A program made the translations under genes and the position numbers. Positions 8,721 through 17,079 of a stretch of DNA of 64,000 nucleotides are shown in pieces. The notes under the pieces were generated by a model. The model did no database searches, was not told the origin of the DNA, and worked only from the letters and a program-made list of their open reading frames with translations. Within the stretch, counting starts at the first letter, position 1. Each line of letters begins with the position of its first letter. The DNA is from Gp6-AA40 sp036802945 (GTDB taxonomy: Bacteria; Acidobacteriota; Vicinamibacteria; Vicinamibacterales; UBA2999): positions 81,744-145,743 of the forward strand of contig DAIRVG010000002.1 in NCBI GenBank assembly GCA_036802945.1, given 5' to 3'.

Positions 8721-8762
8721 TCAACCACGAAGGACGCGAAGGGCACGAAGTCGTGGTTGAGA
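8721..8762. repeat. ACGAAGG-type inverted repeat
   Basis: CAACCACGAAGGACGCGAAG followed by GGCACGAAG and the inverted CGTGGTTG, directly after the stop codon at 8720. It can form a hairpin at the 3' end of the CoA transferase gene. The next gene has its own GGAG ribosome-binding site, six bases before ATG 8787. Confidence 0.75.
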
Positions 8763-8786
8763 TCCTAAAGACACACGGAGCATGAC

Positions 8787-9290
8787 ATGGCGGTGAAACA
8801 GGGTTGGACAGGCCGGGTGTACGAAGATTTCGAGGTAGGCGACATTTACCCGCATCCACTTGGGCGGACCGTGCTGCCGGTCGACAACAGCTGGTTCACC
8901 CTGCTCACGCAGAACACGAATCCAATCCACTTCGACCGCGCGTACGCCGCGCAGACAGAGTTCGGCCAGCCGCTTGTCGACTCCACATTTACGCTCGCGC
9001 TCGTGACGGGACAATCCGTCATCGATCTCTCGATCAACGTGATGGCCAATCTCGGATGGGACGAGGTGCGGCTGCCGAATCCGCTCTTCGAAGGTGAGAC
9101 CGTGTACTCGCGCAGCGAGGTGCTCGAGAAGCGCGAGTCAAAGTCGCGCCAGAACGTCGGTATCGTACGCGTGAAGACGACCGGTTTCACGCAGGATGGC
9201 AAGATCGTAATCGAGTTCCTGCGCACCTTCATGGTCTACAAGCGCGGGCACGTTCCCGTGAGAGCCACGATCCCCGAACCGAAGAAATGA
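8787..9290 (+). CDS. MaoC family hydratase/dehydratase
   Basis: Hot-dog fold hydratase of 167 residues, expected to add or remove water on an acyl-CoA. NTNPIHFDRAYA at 43-54 is the hydratase-2 motif, with His48 as catalytic residue. The usual catalytic Asp of the D-x-N-P-x-H pattern is Asn43 here. GGAG six bases before ATG 8787 sets the start. The stop overlaps the fumarase alpha start (ATGA at 9287), so the two are translationally coupled. Together with the CoA transferase upstream this looks like a small acyl-CoA pathway; mesaconyl-CoA hydratase is one candidate role. Alternatives are enoyl-CoA hydratase or beta-methylmalyl-CoA dehydratase. Confidence 0.85.
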   Translation: MAVKQGWTGRVYEDFEVGDIYPHPLGRTVLPVDNSWFTLLTQNTNPIHFDRAYAAQTEFGQPLVDSTFTLALVTGQSVIDLSINVMANLGWDEVRLPNPLFEGETVYSRSEVLEKRESKSRQNVGIVRVKTTGFTQDGKIVIEFLRTFMVYKRGHVPVRATIPEPKK

Positions 9291-10135
9291 TCCGGGACAT
9301 CGACGTCTCTACGCTGCGGGACACGGTGTCGCGGCTGCTGGTGGAGTGCAACTACAACATCCCCGCAGACGTGCTGCAGGCGCTGCGTGACGCCGCCGTG
9401 CGAGAAGAGTCGCCGCTTGCCAGGCGTACGCTCGAACAGCTGATTCGCAACTACGAGATCGCCGCGACGGAACGCGTGCCTGTCTGCCAGGACAGCGGGC
9501 TTGCCGTGGTGATGCTGGAAGTCGGGCAGGACGTCCACTGGGTTGGCGGGAGCCTTCAGGAGGCGATTTACGATGGGATCCGGGAGGGAACGCGATCCGG
9601 GTATCTCCGCTGGTCGGTGACGGGCGATCCAACCCGCCTTTTGAAGACCGCCGGGGGCGATACGCCGGGCGTCATTCACGTCGACGTCGTTCCCGGAGCC
9701 GACGTGCGCATGACCGTGGCCTCGAAGGGATTCGGCGCGGAGAACATGAGTGCGCTGAAGATGTTCGTCCCCGCGGACGGCGTTGCCGCCATCAAGCAGT
9801 TCGTGCTCGAGACCGTCGATCGCGCCGGCGCCAACGCGTGCCCACCGATCATTGTCGGCGTCGGCGTGGGCGGCACCTTCGAAGTCGCCGCGCTTCTCGC
9901 GAAGAAGGCGGTCCTCCGGCCCGTTGACGTCCGGCATCCGCGGGCGGACCTTTGCGAGCTCGAAGGGGAACTGCTGGATCAGGTGAATGGCCTCGGCATC
10001 GGCGCGCAGGGGCTCGGCGGTATCGTCACGGCGTTGGCGGTGAATGTCGAGGTCTTTCCGACGCACATCGCGGGGTTGCCGGTCGCCGTCAATCTTGGAT
10101 GTCATTCCACCCGGCGCATATCTACGGTCCTATGA
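9287..10135 (+). CDS. Class I fumarate hydratase (or mesaconase), alpha subunit
   Basis: Alpha subunit of a two-subunit iron-sulfur hydro-lyase, 282 residues. Cys67 (VPVCQDSG), Cys185 (ANACPP) and Cys272 (NLGCHSTR) are the three expected ligands of the [4Fe-4S] cluster. It catalyses reversible hydration of fumarate to malate, and some members use mesaconate. The start overlaps the MaoC gene stop by four bases. The beta subunit follows at 10230. In this setting (CoA transferase, MaoC hydratase) a mesaconate role is possible. Confidence 0.88.
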   Translation: MIRDIDVSTLRDTVSRLLVECNYNIPADVLQALRDAAVREESPLARRTLEQLIRNYEIAATERVPVCQDSGLAVVMLEVGQDVHWVGGSLQEAIYDGIREGTRSGYLRWSVTGDPTRLLKTAGGDTPGVIHVDVVPGADVRMTVASKGFGAENMSALKMFVPADGVAAIKQFVLETVDRAGANACPPIIVGVGVGGTFEVAALLAKKAVLRPVDVRHPRADLCELEGELLDQVNGLGIGAQGLGGIVTALAVNVEVFPTHIAGLPVAVNLGCHSTRRISTVL

Positions 10136-10149
10136 CGATCGCCACCAAG

Positions 10150-10205
10150 ACCACTAAGACGGGGTGAACCACGAAGGGCACGAGGGACACGAAGAAGTTC
10201 TTCGT
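10150..10205. repeat. ACGAAGG-type repeat between the two fumarase subunits
   Basis: CACTAAGACGG, then AACCACGAAGGGCACGAGGG and ACACGAAGAAG followed by TTCTTCGTG. It separates the alpha and beta subunit genes, which are otherwise usually adjacent or fused. It is open in the beta-subunit frame (reading HEGHEGHEE), which creates a false N-terminal extension back to GTG 10164. Confidence 0.75.
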
Positions 10206-10229
10206 GCTACTAACGGGCGGCATCGACCA

Positions 10230-10805
10230 ATGAGCGGTGTTATTCAGCTTGATTGTGGTAACGGCATTTCGGATGCTGACCTCGATCGCCTTCACGCCGG
10301 CGATTCGGTTGAGCTAACCGGTCGCGTCATCTCGCTCCGCGACGCGAGCGCGGCACGGCTCGCGCATGCGCTGGAGCACGGCGAGCCGATTCCGATTTCG
10401 CTCGAGAACCAGATTCTGTACGCCGTAGGCCCTTCGCCACCCAAGCCAGGACAAGTTATTGGATCGGCGGGGCCGACGACGACGGCGCGGATGGCCAGGT
10501 ATCTCCCGGCGCTATTCAAGGCCGGCGCACGCGCGGTGATCGGCAAAGGTGAGCTGCACGGAGATGACATGGCCCATGTCGTCGCGCACCGCGCCGTCTA
10601 TTTCGGCGCGATTGGCGGGCTGGGCGCGTTGCTGGCCAAACAGATCTCGGCGGCGTCGGTGGTCGCTTATGACGATTTAGGGCCGGAAGCGCTCTACTCC
10701 CTCGATATTCATACGTTTCCGTCGGTTGTCATCATCGACCGGTTTGGATCCAATTTCCACGAGACCGCAAGGGCCGCATGGCGTGCCCACCTGTCGAAAC
10801 CGTAA
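10230..10805 (+). CDS. Class I fumarate hydratase (or mesaconase), beta subunit
   Basis: Beta subunit of the class I fumarase, 191 residues, which pairs with the alpha subunit to complete the active site. Visible landmarks are LTGRVISLRDASAARL near the start and GPTTTARM and KGELHGDDM mid-protein. The frame stays open back to 10164, but that part is repeat-coded; ATG 10230 gives the normal family length. The C-terminus carries FPSVVIIDRFGSNFH, typical of the swivelling beta domain. Confidence 0.88.
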   Translation: MSGVIQLDCGNGISDADLDRLHAGDSVELTGRVISLRDASAARLAHALEHGEPIPISLENQILYAVGPSPPKPGQVIGSAGPTTTARMARYLPALFKAGARAVIGKGELHGDDMAHVVAHRAVYFGAIGGLGALLAKQISAASVVAYDDLGPEALYSLDIHTFPSVVIIDRFGSNFHETARAAWRAHLSKP

Positions 10806-10862
10806 GTGAGGTTCGGGCCACGGAGTAAACAAAAGCGGGCTGGCGGCCGTAAGTTGCTTTAA

Positions 10863-11216
10863 ATGCCCGACGAACAGCCCAACACTGCCACTCTGGACCC
10901 GCATGCTATAGTCAACCCTTCGCGGCGGGCGAGCCCGCCCGCGCTTGATATCGATCATCAACGCGATGTGCTGGCGCGCCTGAAGCGTATCGAGGGCCAG
11001 CTGCGGGGAATTCGGAAAATGATCGAGGAGCCGCGCCTCTGTATCGCGATCCTTCAGCAATTGGCGGCGGCGGAAGCGGCGATTGGTCGCGTCAGCCACG
11101 TCATCCTCAAATTTCACGTCGAAAAGTGTGTTCCGCACAGCGTCGCGCAAGGCTCTGACGAACACAGCGAAAGTCTCGCCGAGCTCGTCGACATCGTCGA
11201 CCGCTTCTCGCGCTGA
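10863..11216 (+). CDS. csoR: CsoR-type copper-sensing repressor
   Basis: Small all-helical metal-sensing repressor of the CsoR/RcnR/FrmR family, 117 residues with a disordered N-terminal 28. Cys60, His85 and Cys89 have the 25- and 4-residue spacing of the Cu(I) ligands in mycobacterial CsoR (C36, H61, C65), so a copper sensor is more likely than a formaldehyde or nickel sensor. Such proteins are tetramers that leave the operator when metal binds. No copper ATPase or chaperone gene lies nearby, so the target is not evident. The start codon ATG 10863 has no clear ribosome-binding site. Confidence 0.8.
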   Translation: MPDEQPNTATLDPHAIVNPSRRASPPALDIDHQRDVLARLKRIEGQLRGIRKMIEEPRLCIAILQQLAAAEAAIGRVSHVILKFHVEKCVPHSVAQGSDEHSESLAELVDIVDRFSR

Positions 11217-11262
11217 ATCGGCGCACTTCCAGCGCTTCTTGGTTCAACGTGCCATGAGGCAC

Positions 11263-11303
11263 GAAGACACGGAGAAAACTCCGAGATTTGTCTCCGTGTC
11301 TCC
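11263..11303. repeat. Inverted repeat AGACACGGAG / CTCCGTGTCT
   Basis: A perfect 10-base inverted repeat (11265-11274 and 11292-11301) with a 17-base centre, between the csoR-like gene and the SDR gene. It is a variant of the ACACGGAG family that reappears at 12110-12200. Confidence 0.75.
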
Positions 11304-11324
11304 CCGGCCTGTTGAAATGAGCGC

Positions 11325-12104
11325 ATGATCGTCACCGGCCTCAGCGGGAAAGTGGTGGTCGTCACCGGTGGCGCGTCCGGCATCGGCCGCGCCACGGCGC
11401 TTCGCTTCGGTAAGGAAGGCTGTCGCGTAGCCGTGTGGGACCGGAGTGCGGCCGACGAGAATCTCGCGCGCGAGATCAATGCCCACGGCGGCGAGTGCCT
11501 GTGTGCAGAGGTTGATGTGACGGAGGCGTCCGCCGTGAGAGCGGCGGTAGCCTCGGTCATGCAGCGCTGGTCACGCCTCGACGTTCTGATCAACAACGCC
11601 GGAATAACCCATGACGCTCTGCTCGTCAAGTGGAAGGGCGGCGATCTGCTGGGCGAGATGTCCGACGAGGCGTTCGACCGGGTGCTCGACGTGAACCTCC
11701 GCGGTGTGTTCGTATGTACGCGCGCAGTGGTTCCACATATGATTGCCGGCGGCGGTGGCGCCGTGCTGAACGCGTCGAGCATCGTTGGTGTGTACGGTAA
11801 CGTCGGGCAGACCAACTACGCCGCCTCGAAAGCAGCGGTGATCGCGATGACGCGCACGTGGGCGCGCGAGCTCGGGCGCCACAACATCCGTGTGAATGCC
11901 GTGGCGCCAGGCGTGATCGCGACCGGGATGGTCGAGACGATTCCAGACAAGGTGCGGCACAGGCTCGTCGAGGGCACGCCGCTTGGTCGCATGGGCGATC
12001 CGCACGATGTCGCCGAGGCCTACGTATGGCTTGCATCTGAAGCCGCCTCTTTCGTGCATGGCGCCGTGCTTTCCGTCGACGGGGGACTCGTCATTGGAAC
12101 GTAA
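11325..12104 (+). CDS. SDR family oxidoreductase, FabG-like
   Basis: Short-chain dehydrogenase of 259 residues using NAD(P)H in the cytoplasm. TGGASGIG at 14-21 binds the dinucleotide, NNAG is at 90-93, and Ser151/152, Tyr165 and Lys169 form the catalytic set. It is most like 3-oxoacyl-ACP or acetoacetyl-CoA reductases. A loop after NNAGITHDALL (KWKGGDLLGEM) is longer than in E. coli FabG. It stands alone, so the exact substrate is open. Confidence 0.85.
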   Translation: MIVTGLSGKVVVVTGGASGIGRATALRFGKEGCRVAVWDRSAADENLAREINAHGGECLCAEVDVTEASAVRAAVASVMQRWSRLDVLINNAGITHDALLVKWKGGDLLGEMSDEAFDRVLDVNLRGVFVCTRAVVPHMIAGGGGAVLNASSIVGVYGNVGQTNYAASKAAVIAMTRTWARELGRHNIRVNAVAPGVIATGMVETIPDKVRHRLVEGTPLGRMGDPHDVAEAYVWLASEAASFVHGAVLSVDGGLVIGT

Positions 12105-12109
12105 GTCGA

Positions 12110-12200
12110 TGAGACGAGCCACGGAGCCACGGAGGAACGGAGGACCAAGAAGTATTCTCCGTGTCTCCGTGTCTCCGTGGCCCGTGTCAGTGGCAAACGC
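12110..12200. repeat. CACGGAG-type inverted repeat
   Basis: GCCACGGAGCCACGGAGG on the left is mirrored by TCTCCGTGTCTCCGTGTC and CCGTGGC on the right. It fills the space before the aspartokinase gene and keeps that frame open upstream of its true start. Confidence 0.75.
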
Positions 12201-12205
12201 AAAAC

Positions 12206-14677
12206 GTGGATAAATGGCGAGTTCATAAATTCGGCGGCTCGAGCGTCGCCGACGCCGCGTGCATGCAGCGTGCGGCAGACATCATCGAAAAAGAGACGTG
12301 CACGCGGCTCGGGGTCGTGCTGTCAGCATCCCGCGGCGTGACCGACGCGCTGCTGGCGCTGATCACGCAGGCCGAGCGCCAGCAGCCGGTCACCGACGCG
12401 GTCCGGGCGCTCCGCGACCGTCACGCCGGCATGGCGCAGACCCTGATTCCCGGTTCCGCGGCGGACCTGTACGTCGCCGGGGTCGAGCGGGACTGCAAGG
12501 ACATCGCCGGGATTCTTCACGCCGTTCACCTGACGCGCTCCGCTTCGTCCGCCGTGCGCGACCTGGTGGCCGGTTTCGGCGAGATCTGGTCGACCCGCCT
12601 GTTCGCGACACACCTCGAGTCGCGCGGGCGCAGGCCGGGACGCGTCATCTGGGTCGACGCACGCGACATCGTCCGCGTCGACTGGAGTCCGCTCGGGCCG
12701 AGCGTGCGATGGGACGAGTCGCGCGCGAACGCGATGCAGTTCGTCCCGCGCGATGTCGAGGCGACGCTCGTCATTACCGGCTTCATCGCGCGCACGGCCG
12801 ACGGTCTTCAGACCACGCTCGGCAGGAATGGCAGCGACTTTTCCGCATCGATTTTTGGCGACCTGCTGGACGCGGAGGAGATCGTCATCTGGACCGATGT
12901 TGACGGCGTGCTGAGCGCCGATCCGCGGCGCGTTCCCGACGCCCAGGTCATCGATTCGCTCTCGTATCACGAGGCGATGGAGCTGGCCTACTTCGGCGCG
13001 AAGGTCATTCACCCGCAGACCATGGCGCCAGCCGTGGCAAAGCGGATTCCGATCTGGATCCGCAATACGTTCGCGCCTGAGACATCCGGGTCGTTGATTT
13101 CCGCTTCGCCGTCGTCCATTCATCCCGTGAAAGGCATTACGAGCATCGATGGCGTCGCGCTCGTGAACGTCGAGGGTGCCGGCATGATCGGCGTGCCCGG
13201 AACCGCGCAGCGGCTGTTCGGCGCGCTGCGAGAGGACGGCATCTCCGTCATTCTGATCTCGCAGGGGAGCTCGGAGCATTCGATCTGTTTCGCGATTCCG
13301 CAGGCCGAGGCCGAGCGCACGGCCCGGACGGTTCGGCACGCGTTTCACGCGGAGTTGAACGGCGGGCAGATTCAGAACGTCGACGTCGTGCGCGGCTGCA
13401 GCATTCTGTCGGTCGTCGGTGACGGCATGGCCGGAACGCCTGGCGTCGCGGCGCAGGTGTTCGGGTCGCTGGGCGCCGCGGGTGTCAATGTCAGGGCGAT
13501 CGCGCAGGGGTCCTCCGAGCGCAACATCTCAGTGGTCATCGACGAGCGCCAGACCACCAGGGCGTTGCGATCGGTGCACTCCGGCTTTTATCTTTCACCA
13601 CACACGGTCTCACTGGGTCTCATCGGCCCTGGCGCCGTCGGTAGCGTGCTGCTGGATCAACTGGCCTCGCAGGCCGCGCGGCTGACGCGCGACTTCCACA
13701 TCGATTTGCGTCTGCGCGCGGTGATGACGTCGCGCGCGATGGCGCTCTCGGATTCGGCGATCCCGCTCGACGCGTGGCGCGAGGCGCTCAGGGAGGGTCA
13801 GCCGCCCGACATGCTGCGTTTCGAGGATCACGTCAACGCCGAGCACCTGCCGCATGCGGTCATTCTCGATTGCAGCGCGAGCGACGAGATCGCCGAGCAG
13901 TATCCGCGTTGGCTCTCTGCCGGCATCCATGTGGTCACGCCGAACAAGCGCGCCAACAGCGGACCCCTCGACCTGTACGAAGAGCTGCACGAGGCGCGGC
14001 GGGCGGCAGGATCGCATTACCTCTACGAAGCGACCGTCGGCGCGGGCCTCCCGATCATCCAGACGCTTCGCGATCTGCGTGAGACGGGCGACGAGATCCG
14101 CCGCATCGAAGGGATTCTGTCGGGGACACTGGCGTACCTCTTCAACGTGTGGGACGGACAGCAGCCGTTTTCGGCGATCGTGCGCGATGCCAAGGCGAGC
14201 GGCTATACCGAGCCCGATCCGCGCGACGACCTTTCGGGGACCGATGTGGCACGAAAGCTCGTCATTCTCGGGCGGGAAATGGGCCTGCGGCTCGAACTGG
14301 CCGACGTCGAGCTCGAAGGGCTCATCCCATCAACGCTCTGGGCATGCAATGTTGACGAGTTCATGAAGCGCGTCTCGGAGCTCGATGCGCCCATGCTCGA
14401 GCGGCTGAAGGCGGCCAACGCGAAAGGGTGCGTCCTCCGGTACGTGGCCGCGCTCGATGCGGGATCGGGCCGCGCCACCGTCGGCCTCGTCGAGCTCGAT
14501 CGCTCGCATCCATTCGCGAATATCAACCTCACGGACAACATCGTGCGCTTCGTCACCAGCCGCTACGACCGCAATCCCCTCGTCATCCAGGGCCCGGGCG
14601 CGGGACCCGCCGTTACCGCCGGAGGCGTTTTCGCCGACCTCCTTCGGGTCTGTGCGTACCTCGGCGCCAAGTTGTAA
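12206..14677 (+). CDS. thrA: Bifunctional aspartate kinase / homoserine dehydrogenase
   Basis: Fused enzyme of 823 residues, close to E. coli ThrA (820). It catalyses the first and third steps from aspartate to threonine and methionine. The kinase domain begins KFGGSSV at 8-14 and holds GRNGSDFSASI and WTDVDGVLSADPR. Two ACT repeats (about 310-455) are the likely sites of amino-acid feedback. The dehydrogenase domain starts near 465 with GLIGPGAVGS, then VTPNKRANSG and GILSGTLAYLFN. The frame is open back to 12161, but that stretch is repeat-coded. GTG 12206 places the KFGGSS motif at the normal distance from the start. Confidence 0.92.
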   Translation: MDKWRVHKFGGSSVADAACMQRAADIIEKETCTRLGVVLSASRGVTDALLALITQAERQQPVTDAVRALRDRHAGMAQTLIPGSAADLYVAGVERDCKDIAGILHAVHLTRSASSAVRDLVAGFGEIWSTRLFATHLESRGRRPGRVIWVDARDIVRVDWSPLGPSVRWDESRANAMQFVPRDVEATLVITGFIARTADGLQTTLGRNGSDFSASIFGDLLDAEEIVIWTDVDGVLSADPRRVPDAQVIDSLSYHEAMELAYFGAKVIHPQTMAPAVAKRIPIWIRNTFAPETSGSLISASPSSIHPVKGITSIDGVALVNVEGAGMIGVPGTAQRLFGALREDGISVILISQGSSEHSICFAIPQAEAERTARTVRHAFHAELNGGQIQNVDVVRGCSILSVVGDGMAGTPGVAAQVFGSLGAAGVNVRAIAQGSSERNISVVIDERQTTRALRSVHSGFYLSPHTVSLGLIGPGAVGSVLLDQLASQAARLTRDFHIDLRLRAVMTSRAMALSDSAIPLDAWREALREGQPPDMLRFEDHVNAEHLPHAVILDCSASDEIAEQYPRWLSAGIHVVTPNKRANSGPLDLYEELHEARRAAGSHYLYEATVGAGLPIIQTLRDLRETGDEIRRIEGILSGTLAYLFNVWDGQQPFSAIVRDAKASGYTEPDPRDDLSGTDVARKLVILGREMGLRLELADVELEGLIPSTLWACNVDEFMKRVSELDAPMLERLKAANAKGCVLRYVAALDAGSGRATVGLVELDRSHPFANINLTDNIVRFVTSRYDRNPLVIQGPGAGPAVTAGGVFADLLRVCAYLGAKL

Positions 14678-14688
14678 GATCTGCCGCC

Positions 14689-15636
14689 ATGGGATTCTGG
14701 GCACAGCCGCAAAAAACCTGGTTGCGCCGCGCCTTGTTCCAGGTGCATCTCTGGGCGGGCATCGCGATCGGCCTGTATATCGTGCTGATCAGCGTGACGG
14801 GGAGCGCCGTGGTATTCCGCCGCGATCTGCTTTTCGCAAAGCTCGGGAACGTGCCCGCGGCCGACGCCACTGCCAACAAGCGAATGACGGAGCCTGAGCT
14901 CAGGGCAGTGGTAAGCCAGAAATACCCGGGTTGGGACATCAAGAAGGTGATGATGGCGGGGCGCCGCTTGACTCCCGCCGAAGTGACGTTGACGCTGGGC
15001 GACGACACGATTGAAGAGCGCTTCAACCCGTACACCGGCGCCGACATGGGCGAGCTGCATCCCTTGTCGGTGACTGTCATGGAATGGCTCGTCGATCTGC
15101 ACGACAACCTGTTGAAGGGAGACACCGGGCGCCGGATCAACGCCGTCGGCGGCGGCCTGCTCGCACTGTTGTGCCTCACGGGCGTGGTGATCTGGTGGCG
15201 CGGGAAGAGTGCGTGGGCACAGGGCTTCTTTTTCAACCCGTGGCACGGATGGAAGCGGATCAATTTCGATTTGCATAGTGCGATGGGCTTCTGGAGCCTG
15301 GCCATTCTGATGTTATGGGGCGTGACCGGTATCTACTTCGCGTTTCCTGATCCGTTCATCGCTGTCGTCGACTACTTCGAGCCGGCTCCGCTCTACAATG
15401 GAACGCGCAAGGGGGACGAGTTCATCGCGTGGCTGGTGAGGATGCACTTCGGCCGGTATGGTGGCTTGGGCGTGCGCATCACGTACGTGATCATCGGCCT
15501 GCTGCCAGCGGTGATGTTCGTCACCGGCGCGATCATGTGGTGGAACCGCGTCCTGCGGCGCTGGGTTGAACAGACGCGATCCGCGCGGTCTGGCGTCCCA
15601 TTTCCAGCACAACCCACTGCGGAGCCCGTGGAGTGA
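14689..15636 (+). CDS. PepSY-associated membrane protein
   Basis: Inner-membrane protein of 315 residues with four likely membrane segments (about 20-45, 165-185, 200-225 and 275-295) and a periplasmic loop of PepSY type between the first two. His residues near the helices (VHLWAGI, DLHDNLL, DLHSAMGF) fit the PepSY_TM family, whose members often act in iron or haem-linked reduction. The start is ATG 14689, 12 bases after the thrA stop; the longer open frame overlaps thrA and is not real. The stop shares bases with the MFS gene start, so the two are probably coupled. Confidence 0.8.
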   Translation: MGFWAQPQKTWLRRALFQVHLWAGIAIGLYIVLISVTGSAVVFRRDLLFAKLGNVPAADATANKRMTEPELRAVVSQKYPGWDIKKVMMAGRRLTPAEVTLTLGDDTIEERFNPYTGADMGELHPLSVTVMEWLVDLHDNLLKGDTGRRINAVGGGLLALLCLTGVVIWWRGKSAWAQGFFFNPWHGWKRINFDLHSAMGFWSLAILMLWGVTGIYFAFPDPFIAVVDYFEPAPLYNGTRKGDEFIAWLVRMHFGRYGGLGVRITYVIIGLLPAVMFVTGAIMWWNRVLRRWVEQTRSARSGVPFPAQPTAEPVE

Positions 15637-16931
15637 TGGAGCCGGGAGTTTCGACTCCCGGCCTCGACGCGGTTGCTGAGCGGGCCCGCCGCCGGATCAG
15701 TCTCCGTGTCATCCCGTACGTCTTCATCCTCTACATCATCGCGTTCCTCGATCGCGTTAACGTCGGCTACGCCGCGCTGCAGATGGCCGACGACCTCGGT
15801 TTCAGTGCGGAGGTGTTCGGGTTCGGCGCGGGCATCTTCTTCTTCGGCTACGTCATCCTGGAGATTCCCGGCTCCGTGCTCGTGGAGCGCTGGAGCGCGC
15901 GGAAGTGGATCGCGCGGATCATGATTTCGTGGGGCGTTCTCGCGATCATGACGGCATTTGTCACGACGTCGACGCAGTTTTACTGGGTGCGGTTTCTCCT
16001 CGGCGCCGCAGAGGCAGGGTTCTTTCCCGGGATCATCGTCTACCTGTCGCACTGGTTCCGGTACGAGGATCGCGCGAAGGCCGTCGCGTTGTTCATGGCG
16101 GCCATTCCAGTCTCGAATCTCCTCGGCTCACCTATCTCCGGTCTACTGCTCGGCGTCCACTGGCTCAATCAGCCCGGGTGGCGATGGCTGTTCATCGTCG
16201 AAGGCATTCCAGCGGTGATCCTCGGTTTCATCACGATCTACTACCTGACGGACTGGCCGCGCGACGCCACGTGGCTTCCCGACGATGAGAAGCAGTGGAT
16301 TATGCGGGAACTCGAGCTCGAGAAACGGCAGCGCAAGGCGGTGCGCCATATCTCGATGTGGCAGGCGCTGCGCCACCGCGACGTATTGCTGCTGGTCGGC
16401 GCGTATTTTTTCGCCACCGTTGGCTTCTACGGTCTGAACATCTGGATGCCGACGCTGCTCAAGCAGTCGTCCAACTGGAGCGATTTGAAGGTGACGGTGG
16501 TCGCGATGATCCCGCATCTGGCGGGTCTCATTTCGATGTTATTGGTAGGCGCTTCGTCGGATCGGACGGGCGAGCGTCGGTGGCACGCAGCCAGCGCCAT
16601 GGTCCTCGGCGGGATCGGATACGTGCTGGTCATCATGGCGGGCGGCAACCCGCTGCTCGTGGTTGCCGCGTTCTGCGTCGTCGCAGCGGGCGTCGATGGA
16701 TACTTCCCGGGTTTCTGGCCTCTCCCGACAGCGTTCCTCACCGAATCGGCGGCGGCTGCATCGATCGGCCTGATCAACTCATTCGGCAACCTTGGCGGAT
16801 TCGTCGGACCCTACATCCTCGGCTACGTCCGAACCACCACGAATTCCTTCAACATCGGGCTCGCGTGCCTGGCGATCTCGATGGCGCTCGGCGCCGCCTG
16901 CGTACTGTCGGTCCGATCGCACAAGCCGTAG
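15636..16931 (+). CDS. MFS transporter, anion:cation symporter type
   Basis: Twelve-helix major facilitator protein of 431 residues. DRVNVGYAAL in helix 1 and the GYVILEIPGSVLVERWSARKWIAR segment around helix 2 are typical of the ACS family that takes up organic anions such as tartrate, phthalate or hexuronates. The central loop carries the charged DDEKQWI region. ATG 15636 overlaps the upstream stop as TGATG; a GTG at 15633 is the alternative start. The substrate cannot be read from sequence. Confidence 0.85.
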   Translation: MEPGVSTPGLDAVAERARRRISLRVIPYVFILYIIAFLDRVNVGYAALQMADDLGFSAEVFGFGAGIFFFGYVILEIPGSVLVERWSARKWIARIMISWGVLAIMTAFVTTSTQFYWVRFLLGAAEAGFFPGIIVYLSHWFRYEDRAKAVALFMAAIPVSNLLGSPISGLLLGVHWLNQPGWRWLFIVEGIPAVILGFITIYYLTDWPRDATWLPDDEKQWIMRELELEKRQRKAVRHISMWQALRHRDVLLLVGAYFFATVGFYGLNIWMPTLLKQSSNWSDLKVTVVAMIPHLAGLISMLLVGASSDRTGERRWHAASAMVLGGIGYVLVIMAGGNPLLVVAAFCVVAAGVDGYFPGFWPLPTAFLTESAAAASIGLINSFGNLGGFVGPYILGYVRTTTNSFNIGLACLAISMALGAACVLSVRSHKP

Positions 16932-17079
16932 GGGGGATCGGGGATCGGGGATCGGGGATCAAGAACGCTGTAGGACTGCGCCCGGCCAACAAGTGCTTTT
17001 GATCCCTGTTCCCTGATCCCCGACCTTATCGAATGGCGCTCGGATCCCGGATCCCGGATCCCGGATCCCGTCTTCCCGT
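16932..17079. repeat. GGGATCC/GGGATCG heptamer array between convergent genes
   Basis: GGGATCG units run four times after the MFS stop, then a 60-base unique stretch, then GATCCC units, and finally five ATCCCGG units up to the cysH stop. The two arms are partly complementary. It separates convergent transcripts and could end both, but there is no T-run. Confidence 0.8.

Noticed and set aside
12161..12205. N-terminal extension of the aspartokinase
   Set aside because: Coded by CACGGAG-type repeat DNA; the kinase motif is at the normal distance from GTG 12206.
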